Positions 1-6,692 of a stretch of DNA of 10,190 nt are shown piece by piece. Origin of the DNA: Methanomassiliicoccus sp. (GTDB lineage Archaea > Thermoplasmatota > Thermoplasmata > Methanomassiliicoccales > JACIVX01); NCBI GenBank assembly GCA_020725985.1, contig DYTM01000032.1, positions 1 through 10,190 on the forward strand, read 5' to 3'. Under the pieces are notes generated by a model that was given only the letters and a program-made list of their open reading frames with translations, was not told where the DNA came from and searched no databases. Position 1 is the first letter of the stretch; each line of letters begins with the position of its first letter. A program made the translations under genes and the position numbers.

Positions 1-1139
1 TCTTCGGATGGGCGACGCGGGACGCGGACATCGCCGTCATCGAAGGAGTGCGAGGGCTGTATGACGGCCTTACCTCGACGGGGGACGTCGGCAGCACTGC
101 GGAGATCGCGAAACTACTTGACGCGCCGGTCATACTCGTCCTCAATGCCAGGAGCCTGGCCAAGAGCGCCGCGGCGCATGTTCTGGGATTCAAGATGCTC
201 GATCCCGAGGTGAGGATCGAGGGCGTCATACTCAACCAGGTGAGCGGGGAGCGGCACAGGAGGAAGGCGGTCGAGGCGGTCGAATCCCTCACGAAGACCG
301 AGGTCGTCGGCGTCGTGGAAAGGAAGGCCGAGAGATTGCCGGAGAGGCATCTCGGACTCGTCACGATCCCCGAACAGGAGAGTGCCGAAGAGACTGTGAG
401 AGCGATAGGCGATCTTGCAGGTGGGGTCGATCTGGATAGATGCCTGGAGATCGCAGAGAGGGGTGGGGAAACGACCTTCCCGACCGACTCGCCATTTAGA
501 AGCCGCGAGGGAAGAAGAACGCGGATCGCCGTCCCGACGGACAAAGCCTACTCCTTCTACTACCCTGAGAACCTCGAGTCGATCGAGGCCGCCGGAGGGG
601 AGATCGTCAGATTCAGACCGGTAGAGGGCGACCCCCTTCCCGAAGCGGACGCCTACTACCTCGGCGGCGGGTATCCTGAGGTCTATGCGAGGGAGATATC
701 GGAGAACAAGCGCTTCCTCGATGGCATTCGGTCAGCTTCGGAGAACGGAAAGGTCGTCTACGCGGAATGCGGGGGCCTCATGACCCTTTGCGACGCCATT
801 TCGGACGGGGAGAGGCGATACGACATGGCGGGGGTATTCCCTCATCTGGCGGAGCTGACGAAGGAAAGACAGGGACTGGCCTATGTCAATGCAGTCGGCA
901 CAAAGCAGAACTTCCTCTTCCCCGAGGGGGAGATCAGGGGGCACGAGTTCCACTACTCGCGTCTCATCCCGACTCCGTCAGGTCCGTTCGCGTATCAGGT
1001 CAGAAGAGGCACGGGCATCGACGGAAAGAACGACGGCCTCCTGAAGAAGAGGACCATCGGGACCTACATGCACCAGCACGCCCTCTCCAACAAGGACTGG
1101 GGCGTCGCTCTCGTTGACGCAAGCTCACAGACCCGCTAG
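1..1139 (+). CDS. Cobyrinate / Ni-sirohydrochlorin a,c-diamide synthase, 5'-truncated (CbiA/CfbB family)
   Basis: The ATP- and glutamine-dependent enzyme of this family amidates the a and c acetate side chains of a corrinoid (CbiA) or of Ni-sirohydrochlorin on the way to coenzyme F430 (CfbB). The reading frame is open from base 3, and its first residues ([22 protein letters not shown], in part) match the family's conserved EGVxGLYDG motif. The GTG at 48 is therefore an internal valine, not the start, and the P-loop N-terminus lies outside the window. The C-terminal half is a class I glutamine amidotransferase. Its nucleophile cysteine in AECGGLMTL is encoded at 768-770, and the probable catalytic histidine in GTYMHQH at 1071-1073. 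A GHEFHYS motif lies between them. The gene converges with the methyltransferase downstream (40 bp gap). CbiA and CfbB cannot be separated from this fragment without neighbours, so no symbol is given. Family call is secure; substrate is open. Confidence 0.9.
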   Translation, partial: FGWATRDADIAVIEGVRGLYDGLTSTGDVGSTAEIAKLLDAPVILVLNARSLAKSAAAHVLGFKMLDPEVRIEGVILNQVSGERHRRKAVEAVESLTKTEVVGVVERKAERLPERHLGLVTIPEQESAEETVRAIGDLAGGVDLDRCLEIAERGGETTFPTDSPFRSREGRRTRIAVPTDKAYSFYYPENLESIEAAGGEIVRFRPVEGDPLPEADAYYLGGGYPEVYAREISENKRFLDGIRSASENGKVVYAECGGLMTLCDAISDGERRYDMAGVFPHLAELTKERQGLAYVNAVGTKQNFLFPEGEIRGHEFHYSRLIPTPSGPFAYQVRRGTGIDGKNDGLLKKRTIGTYMHQHALSNKDWGVALVDASSQTR

Positions 1140-1179
1140 GCCTTCAGCGCTTCGGAGGTAGAGACGGGGGCGATCATTC

Positions 1180-1843
1180 CTATGGCTTCATCAGGACGAC
1201 CTCGTACAGCTTCTTCACGAACGGCCCCGAGGGATCGTCGAACTCCCTCGTGTACTGCAGGTCGTACCCCTTCGCCAGCCGCTCCACCTTCTCAAGCGAG
1301 AAGAAGTGGACGACGAACTTGAGCGAATTCTCCCACATGTCCTCGCCGTGATGCACTCCTTCGCCGTAATGCGGATCGTTTATGTTCCGTACCGAGTAAA
1401 TGTTCAGACCGCCGGACCTCAGCGCCCGCAAGCATTCATGGAAGATGTGGGACAGCTCCTTCTCGTTCAGATGCATCGTGAAGAACATGTGCGAGAATAC
1501 ACCGTCCACCGCTCCGTCCTCGACCGGAATGCCCTCCCTCGCATCATGCACCTTCGCCACCAGCTTCTTCTCGAGTCCCAGCTTCCTTCGCCTGTTCGAG
1601 GAGGTGCCTGATCGCCGCTTCCGAGTAATCGAGGGCGACGACCTCGAATCCATGCTTGAGGAACATGATGGTGTCCCTGCCCTGGCCGCATCCCAGCTCA
1701 AGGATCTTCTTCGCCCCGTTCGCCTGGAAGGTCCTCATCGCGCCTTTCCCGAACTCGCTCGGCTCGTGTCCGAAGAAGTCGAGCGTCGCCTCATAGGTCG
1801 CATCCCAATGGTCTCTCTGATGATTCACCGATCCCTTCTGCAT
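1180..1843 (-). pseudogene. Class I SAM-dependent methyltransferase interrupted by one frameshift
   Basis: A Rossmann-fold methyltransferase split over two reading frames. The N-terminal part starts at the ATG at 1843-1841 and carries motif I (ILELGCGQGRDT) and a motif II-like acidic strand (VVALDYSEAAI). The C-terminal part, in another frame and ending at 1180, continues with VEDGAVDGVFSHMFF, ALRSGGLNIYSVRN and a final VVLMKP. The frames join naturally near 1577-1579: on the coding strand the codons GCT GGG ACT CGA become GCT GGA CTC GAG if one G of GGG is removed. That gives an uninterrupted QAKEAGLEKKLVAKVHD. The span is 664 nt, so removing one base gives 663 nt, or 220 aa, a normal size for this family. 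It could be a sequencing or assembly indel or a real inactivating mutation; intact sequence conservation on both sides favours an error or a very recent mutation. The methyl acceptor is unknown. It is divergent from the next gene and convergent with the previous one. Confidence 0.8.
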
Positions 1844-1933
1844 GCCGGACCCGAACGGATGCCGGCGCTATAATCCTTCCGAGGGGAGCATCTGGCACCG
1901 TCTGCCGACAAATGGGAAGGGGGGAATGCATAG

Positions 1934-1944
1934 CCTTTTTACAT
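1934..1944 (+). promoter_or_regulatory. TATA-box-like sequence ahead of the DRE-TIM gene
   Basis: CCTTTTTACAT is the only T-rich stretch in a GC-rich gap and resembles an archaeal TATA box. Transcription would be expected to start about 25 bp downstream, near 1964. This leaves a leader of roughly 14 nt before the ATG at 1978 and argues against the longer reading that begins at 1912. No clear BRE was scored. A second AT-rich patch (CTATAATCC, around 1868-1876) lies further upstream and could serve either strand. Confidence 0.35.
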
Positions 1945-1977
1945 GTCGACTCGGTTACCCCCTTCAGAGGGCTGAGA

Positions 1978-3177
1978 ATGAAGTGGAAGGCGGACGACTA
2001 CTGGGTAAGCCACTACAACTTCATGAAGGAGATCAAGTTCCCGAAGAAGATCAGGTTCCACGACACCACGTTCAGGGACGGAGAGCAGCAGCCGGGGGTC
2101 GTTTTCAGAAGCGACGAGAAGCTCAGGATCGGCACCCTCATGAGCGAGATCGGCATGGATAGGATCGAGGGAGGCATGCCCCTTGTCTCGGCGGATGACA
2201 AGAAGGCGGTGAAGATGCTCGCAAGCGCCGGCCTGGAAGCGGAGGTGTTCGCCTTCACCCGCTGCATGAAGGACGATGTTGAGACGTCGGTCGACTGCGG
2301 AGTGGACGGGGTGATAATGGAGGTCCCGTCGAGCGGGCAGCTCATCGAGGACGCGTACGAGTGGTCGGAGGAGAAGGCGAAGAAGCTCGCCGTTGAGGCG
2401 ACAGCTTACGCGCACGACCATGGCCTCTTCGTCTCGTTCTTCTGCATCGACCTCTCCAGGGCGGACAGCGAATGGGCCTTGGAGATCATCAAGGCGGTCG
2501 CGGATGAGGGACACATGGACGCGCTGAACGTCGTCGACACATTCGGGGTCCTCACGCCCGAAGGGACTGCGGAGATAGTGACGATGCTCAAGAAGGCGTT
2601 CAAGGTCCCGATCGAGGTGCACACGCACAACGACTTCGGACTCGCGGTCGCAAACACCCTCGCGGCGGTCAAGGCCGGGGCGGAGGTCGTCCACACCACG
2701 GTGAACGGTCTGGGGGAGCGGTCGGGGAACGCCTCGTTCGAGGAGACGGCGATGTGCCTCCGCGTTCTTTACGGCCAGAAGATCGACCTCGACTTCTCGA
2801 GGTTCAAGGAGCTATCGAACGAGGTGGAGAAGGCGAGCGGGGTGGAGAGGGCGCCGAACAAGCCCATCGTCGGGGACGAGCTTTACACGGTCGAGTCGGG
2901 CATCGTCGCGGGCTGGTGGAAGACGCTCGAGAAGAAAAAGAAGGCGCTGACCATGTTCCCCTACCATTGGGAGATGGTGGGACAGGGAGGGCCGAGCATC
3001 GTGCTCGGGAAGAAGAGCGGCCTGCCATCGATACAGTACTGGGCGGAGAAGCTCGGGATGAACCTGGACGACGAGGCTGCAAGGAAGATCCTCCTCGAGG
3101 TCAAGAATGCGTCAATCAGGAAGAAGGGCCTGCTGGGCGAGGAGGAGTTCGCCTCGATCCTCAGGAGATTCCGCTAG
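1978..3177 (+). CDS. DRE-TIM metallolyase family acyltransferase (isopropylmalate/homocitrate synthase-like), substrate unassigned
   Basis: A 399-aa TIM-barrel enzyme of the HMGL-like superfamily, whose members condense an acyl-CoA with a 2-oxoacid (isopropylmalate, homocitrate and citramalate synthases) or cleave related bonds using a divalent metal. Visible signatures are HDTTFRDGEQ at residues 28-37 (metal Asp and catalytic Arg), the metal-binding HTHND at 215-219, and NGLGERSGN from 243. The C-terminal third carries VLGKKSG and a helical tail but no LeuA-type regulatory domain, so leucine-type feedback through that domain is not expected. The phrase EVPSSGQLIEDAY sits where classical homocitrate synthases carry a different substrate-loop sequence, so specificity should not be transferred. 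The ATG at 1978 is preferred because of the TATA-like box at 1934-1944. An upstream ATG at 1912 is in frame, and another at 2023 is possible. The gene stands alone, divergent from the methyltransferase, with no leu or lys genes nearby. Confidence 0.88.
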   Translation: MKWKADDYWVSHYNFMKEIKFPKKIRFHDTTFRDGEQQPGVVFRSDEKLRIGTLMSEIGMDRIEGGMPLVSADDKKAVKMLASAGLEAEVFAFTRCMKDDVETSVDCGVDGVIMEVPSSGQLIEDAYEWSEEKAKKLAVEATAYAHDHGLFVSFFCIDLSRADSEWALEIIKAVADEGHMDALNVVDTFGVLTPEGTAEIVTMLKKAFKVPIEVHTHNDFGLAVANTLAAVKAGAEVVHTTVNGLGERSGNASFEETAMCLRVLYGQKIDLDFSRFKELSNEVEKASGVERAPNKPIVGDELYTVESGIVAGWWKTLEKKKKALTMFPYHWEMVGQGGPSIVLGKKSGLPSIQYWAEKLGMNLDDEAARKILLEVKNASIRKKGLLGEEEFASILRRFR

Positions 3178-3230
3178 TCCGATATCGAAGGCGGCCTTTC
3201 TAGCGCGGAGTCCGTTCACCTGCAACTGAT

Positions 3231-4328
3231 TCAGAGGATCCGCTCGCGGGACCGGGCGGCGCGAAGGGAGGCGAGCGCGGCCGCCTCTGCCTGGGTTATC
3301 GTGTCCCTCACGTCCTTGGGGGACTCCATGGTCCCGGCCAGAAACACGCCTGGAACGGGAGAGACGAAGGGATCCCTATGAGGACCAATCCCCTTGGCCA
3401 GACGCTCTCCTGTCAAGGGGACTCCAAGCATTCTCAGCAAATCCTCGTTCCTCCGAGATTGAGTCAATCCGACGCTCAGAACGACCATGTCAGCCGGAAT
3501 CTCATACAGCTCCCTGAGAAGGGTGTTCTCCCCGCAGACGAGGAGGCGGTCCGATCCGCTTCTTCTCACGACGAGCGAGGGCTGCCCCCGGATGAACTTC
3601 ACTCCCGCCTTCCTCGCCCTCTTGTACAGTTCCTCGCACCCCTTTCCCTGAGCCCTGATGTCGATGTAGAGGACGAAGACGTCGATCTCCGGATGTCTCT
3701 CCTTGACGAGGATCGAGTTCTTTATCGCCCCCATGCAGCAGACCGCGCTGCAGTAAGGGACGCCTCTCTTCTCCACCCTCGATCCAACGCACTGGATGAA
3801 GACAAGAGTCTTCACGGGCTTCCCGTCAGTCCTGCGGGAGAGCGTCGCTCCTCCCCTTTCCGCATCGGCAAGAATGTCCTCGAACTCGAGCGAGGTGATA
3901 ACTTCCCTGTACCTGCCGTAGCCGAACTCCGGAATCATTGAGGGGTCGATCGTTTCGAGACCAGTTGCCAATATGATCGAAGCCTCGGTCAACTCCTTCG
4001 GAGGGCGACCTCCTTCGGAATCGGTGATTATGACCGTGAACTCGGGAAAGGCTCCTTTGACCTCCGTAATCTCGGCGCGGGTGTGGACAACGATTCGGTC
4101 GTTGTTTGTCACTCGCTCAACAAGGGATCCAATCAGGGGTGCGGGGGACTCCATCGACGGAAAGAGCGCGTGCAACCTCCTGACCACCCCACCGAGCTCC
4201 GGCTGCTTTTCGACCAGGTGGACCCTGACTCCGGCATCGGCGACAGCGAGAGCTGCGGTCATGCCGGCGACACCGCCCCCGACGACCAGGACAGAGGCAC
4301 CCTCCCGAGAATCTTTCTCGTCGCACAT
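3231..4328 (-). CDS. Compact HdrA-like FAD-dependent oxidoreductase with internal Fe-S cysteine motif
   Basis: Resembles the central flavin domain of heterodisulfide reductase subunit A. From the ATG at 4328 it is 365 aa. Residues 13-22 form a dinucleotide-binding loop (VLVVGGGVAG), followed by EKQPELGG. The motif FIQCVGSR...YCSAVCC gives cysteines 180, 193, 197 and 198; this 13-4-1 spacing is what I recall for the HdrA internal [4Fe-4S] site. The C-terminal GVFLAGTMESPKDVRDTITQAEAAA is the HdrA FAD-closing segment (quoted in part). It lacks both the N-terminal cluster domain and the C-terminal ferredoxin domains of full HdrA, and no hdrB, hdrC, mvh or frh gene is adjacent. Its electron partners are therefore unknown. 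In-frame starts also exist at 4370 (ATG), 4388 (ATG) and 4406 (GTG). 4328 is preferred because a TATA-like sequence sits at 4373-4380 and the domain begins only 12 residues later. It converges with the DRE-TIM gene and diverges from the ZIP gene. Confidence 0.85.
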   Translation of the reverse strand: MCDEKDSREGASVLVVGGGVAGMTAALAVADAGVRVHLVEKQPELGGVVRRLHALFPSMESPAPLIGSLVERVTNNDRIVVHTRAEITEVKGAFPEFTVIITDSEGGRPPKELTEASIILATGLETIDPSMIPEFGYGRYREVITSLEFEDILADAERGGATLSRRTDGKPVKTLVFIQCVGSRVEKRGVPYCSAVCCMGAIKNSILVKERHPEIDVFVLYIDIRAQGKGCEELYKRARKAGVKFIRGQPSLVVRRSGSDRLLVCGENTLLRELYEIPADMVVLSVGLTQSRRNEDLLRMLGVPLTGERLAKGIGPHRDPFVSPVPGVFLAGTMESPKDVRDTITQAEAAALASLRAARSRERIL

Positions 4329-4372
4329 ACGAACACAGGCGGATGATTGTGGATTGGTGTATCGGCGCATGA

Positions 4373-4380
4373 TAGTTAAA
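4373..4380 (-). promoter_or_regulatory. TATA-box-like sequence for the HdrA-like gene
   Basis: Read on the minus strand the sequence is TTTAACTA within AGATTTAACTATC. It is the most AT-rich block in the divergent gap to the ZIP gene. A start of transcription about 25 bp away (near 4352) would give a short leader to the ATG at 4328. The match to the archaeal consensus is partial, and if an upstream start codon (4388 or 4406) is used it would be coding sequence instead. Confidence 0.3.
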
Positions 4381-4475
4381 TCTTCCATGCTCCGGCCGGC
4401 GGCCACAAAGTTGATACGCCATCTACTCCAAATACTGCGCAGGCACTTCGTCGGCGAAATTACCAGGGAGACTAC

Positions 4476-5225
4476 ATGTCAGCATGGTTGTACTCGATTG
4501 CCAGCGTGATTTTCGTCAGCGCGATATCGGTCATCGGCATATTCTTCCTCATGCTGAGCGACCGGGTGCTGAAGGCTTCGGTTTTCATCCTCGTCGGGCT
4601 TGCGGTCGGAGGCCTTTTCGCGGACGCGTTCATTCATCTCATCCCGGAATCCTTCGAGATATCCGAGACGACGCTGGATGTCTCCTTGTTCGTCATAGCC
4701 GGCATCTTCGCCTTCTTCGCCCTCGAGAAGTTCCTGCACTGGAGGCACGAGCATAGCTGTGAGTTCAAGGAGATCTGCGTCAAACCGGTCGGTTACATCA
4801 ATATCGTCTCGGACGGTGTGCACAACTTGATCGACGGCGTGTTGATAGGAGTATCTTACCTGGTGAGCTTCGAGATCGGTCTCGCAACCACAATTGCGAT
4901 CATCCTGCACGAAATCCCCCAGGAGATAGGGGATTTCGGCGTCCTCGTCTACGCGGGATTCACCAAATGGAAGGCCCTCCTCTTCAATTTCCTTGCGGCC
5001 TCCCTCGCCATCGCCGGGGCGGTCATCTCGCTTCTTATCGGGGAATCAGTGGCGGACTATTCGGCGATCATGCTTCCCCTCGCGGCCGGGGGGTTCATTT
5101 ACATTGCCGGAAGCGATCTAGTGCCGGAGATGCACAAGGAGCTAGACGTCAGGAAATCGATCTTGCAGATGGCGGCGATCGCGGTCGGGGTGCTGCTCAT
5201 CGCCAGCCTTGCCCTCCTTGAGTGA
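4476..5225 (+). CDS. ZIP-family divalent metal transporter
   Basis: A 249-aa integral membrane protein of the ZIP (Zrt/Irt-like) family, which moves zinc, iron or other divalent metals into the cytoplasm. About eight hydrophobic segments are visible. The hallmark transport-site motifs are present: HNLIDG at residues 116-121 in the fourth segment and HEIPQEIGDFGVL from 145 in the fifth, which supply the metal-coordinating His, Asn, Asp and Glu side chains. A short loop with HWRHEH at 88-93 before a Cys-containing stretch (C95, C101) is a plausible cytosolic metal-binding loop. The ATG at 4476 is preceded by GGGAG at 4465-4469 with six-base spacing, one of the clearer ribosome binding sites here. 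It diverges from the HdrA-like gene and converges on the MFS gene with only about 20 bp between. Metal preference cannot be read from the sequence. Confidence 0.93.
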   Translation: MSAWLYSIASVIFVSAISVIGIFFLMLSDRVLKASVFILVGLAVGGLFADAFIHLIPESFEISETTLDVSLFVIAGIFAFFALEKFLHWRHEHSCEFKEICVKPVGYINIVSDGVHNLIDGVLIGVSYLVSFEIGLATTIAIILHEIPQEIGDFGVLVYAGFTKWKALLFNFLAASLAIAGAVISLLIGESVADYSAIMLPLAAGGFIYIAGSDLVPEMHKELDVRKSILQMAAIAVGVLLIASLALLE

Positions 5226-5246
5226 GCCTTCGGACACGGGATAGGC

Positions 5247-6527
5247 TCAACATCCAGATCGATCCTCCTGACGAATTCCTGGGGGGGTGTTTCGCGAGGC
5301 CATCCTCTTCTTCACTGAGAAGAAGACGAGGACCGCGGCAATCTGCGCACCGAACGAAAAGATGATGACCGCGGGGATCGAGAAGACATAGAGGATGCCG
5401 ATGAGCGCCGTCCCGAGGAACCAGAATGCGCCGAATGCGACGCTGAATATGCCGTAGGCGGCGCCCCTCCTGTTGACCGGGACGATCTCGGCGACGACCG
5501 CCCTCATGAGCGACTCCTGCGACCCCATCCCCAAGCCCCAGAGCGCCATCCCGATGAACGCGAGCGTGAAGTCGCTCATGAAAACGAGCGGGGCGAAGAA
5601 TGCGGAAACAAAGGTGACCCCTATGAGGATCTTCATTCCCCGGGCATCGTACAGCCGCCCGAAGAACAGGGCGCCGAGCGCGTCCACTCCGTTCGCCATA
5701 GCGTAGAATATGGGAATCCAGATAGACGGGACTGAGGCGACCTTCTCGAAGTGGTAGGCGACGAACGGGAAGTCCGCATAGCCCGCGGCCACCAGCGCGG
5801 CGCCGCACACGTAGATCCAGAAGACCTTCGGGAGCTTCTTCTTCTCCGGATCCACCTTCACCGCCTCCATCTCCCTCGGTCGGGGGTAGTGCTTCCATGC
5901 AAACACGAGGACGATCATCGACACGAGCGCGGGGAAGAAGAGGACGAGAAACCCAAGTTGATACCCGCCCTGCACGATGATGACCACGGCCACCGCCACA
6001 GGACCGAGCATCGCCCCGATCGAGCTCAGGGCCTCATGCAGCCCGAACGTCCATCCCCTCCCCATTTCCATCGCGGCGTGAGAGAGCATGGCGTCCCTCG
6101 CCGGCGCCCGTATGGCCTTCCCGGCGCGCTCGATGATTATCAGGACCGCCGCGGTGGTCCAGTCCCCGGTGAAGGCGAGGAAAGGAACAGCGAAGAGGTT
6201 GATGCCGTAACCGAGGAACATCAGGGCCCAGTAGCGGCCGGTCCTATCGGTGATGCTCCCGGTCAGCAGGCGGGGGGTATATCCAATGAGCTCCCCGAAT
6301 CCGACGATGAGGGCGACCGCGGTGGCGCCGGCTCCGAGGAGAGCAAGATAGGGTCCAGTGATGCTTCTCGCTCCCTCATAGGTCATGTCGGCGAAGAGGC
6401 TGATGACCCCCAGGAGGATGATGAATTTGAGCGCGTTGTGCCTTGAGCGCTTGCTCTCGTCGTTCTGACGCTGTTGATCTTCCGAAGCTATGCTCCCATC
6501 CCTCTGCAGCGGCGCTGATGCCCCCAA
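5247..6527 (-). CDS. Major facilitator superfamily transporter, substrate unknown
   Basis: A secondary transporter of about 426 aa with twelve probable membrane segments. A hydrophilic N-terminal tail of about 30 residues precedes the first segment (FIILLGVISLFADMTYEGAR, in part). Loop 2-3 carries MFS motif A as GSITDRTGR (residues 90-98), with a weaker counterpart in the second half (GRLYDARGM). The segment ERAGKAIRAPARDAML is seen in a group of prokaryotic MFS proteins I cannot link to a substrate. A charged central linker (REMEAVKVDPEKKKLPK) separates the halves. The start is uncertain: 6527 is a TTG, no ATG occurs in frame until residue 48 inside the first membrane segment, and no ribosome binding site is visible. 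It may be efflux or uptake; the ZIP and suf neighbours do not settle it. Confidence 0.9.
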   Translation of the reverse strand: MGASAPLQRDGSIASEDQQRQNDESKRSRHNALKFIILLGVISLFADMTYEGARSITGPYLALLGAGATAVALIVGFGELIGYTPRLLTGSITDRTGRYWALMFLGYGINLFAVPFLAFTGDWTTAAVLIIIERAGKAIRAPARDAMLSHAAMEMGRGWTFGLHEALSSIGAMLGPVAVAVVIIVQGGYQLGFLVLFFPALVSMIVLVFAWKHYPRPREMEAVKVDPEKKKLPKVFWIYVCGAALVAAGYADFPFVAYHFEKVASVPSIWIPIFYAMANGVDALGALFFGRLYDARGMKILIGVTFVSAFFAPLVFMSDFTLAFIGMALWGLGMGSQESLMRAVVAEIVPVNRRGAAYGIFSVAFGAFWFLGTALIGILYVFSIPAVIIFSFGAQIAAVLVFFSVKKRMASRNTPPGIRQEDRSGC

Positions 6528-6539
6528 TGGCCGTATCCC

Positions 6540-6547
6540 GATAAAAG
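6540..6547 (-). promoter_or_regulatory. TATA-box-like sequence in the MFS/sufC divergent gap
   Basis: On the minus strand the sequence reads CTTTTATC within CCTTTTATCGGG, a reasonable archaeal TATA-box match oriented towards the MFS gene. It lies only about 15 bp before the TTG at 6527, so transcription from it would begin slightly inside the assumed coding region. Either the promoter is elsewhere or the MFS start is misplaced. On the plus strand the same bases read as AAAAGGAG ahead of an ATG at 6555. Confidence 0.25.
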
Positions 6548-6647
6548 GAGTTCGATGAAGCGGGTCCAGCTGCCTTCTGCGGGGTGCCTATCAACCCTCC
6601 CATGTCAGACCGACCACGCAAGTTCCCGTCCGGCCTGGGTTCCGATA

Positions 6648-6657
6648 CCCTTAAGTC
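6648..6657 (+). promoter_or_regulatory. TATA-box-like sequence ahead of sufC
   Basis: CCCTTAAGTC is a partial TATA-box match. It would place transcription start near 6678, giving a leader of about 15 nt to the ATG at 6693. That geometry agrees with the start chosen from family length. The match is weak (only six AT bases). Confidence 0.3.
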
Positions 6658-6692
6658 TCCGCGGCACGTGTCCGAATCGGAGCGGGAACACG

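Noticed and set aside
48..50. GTG as the start of the amidotransferase gene
   Set aside because: The frame is open to base 3 and the residues before it (DADIAVIEG) are part of a conserved family motif, so the gene begins outside the window.
1400..1873. Plus-strand reading across the methyltransferase region
   Set aside because: It lies antisense to a recognisable methyltransferase, shows no motif of its own and is explained as a shadow of GC-rich coding sequence.
1912..1977. N-terminal extension of the DRE-TIM protein from the ATG at 1912
   Set aside because: The 22 extra codons overlap a TATA-like sequence and have no ribosome binding site or family similarity; 1978 fits better.
1939..2694. 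Long minus-strand reading of 251 codons opposite the DRE-TIM gene
   Set aside because: Very Arg/Leu/Asp-rich composition typical of the antisense of a high-GC gene, and it covers catalytic motifs of the true gene.
3188..3200. AAGGCGGCCTT palindrome as a terminator between the DRE-TIM and HdrA-like genes
   Set aside because: The stem is only four to five pairs with a three-base loop and no T-run follows.
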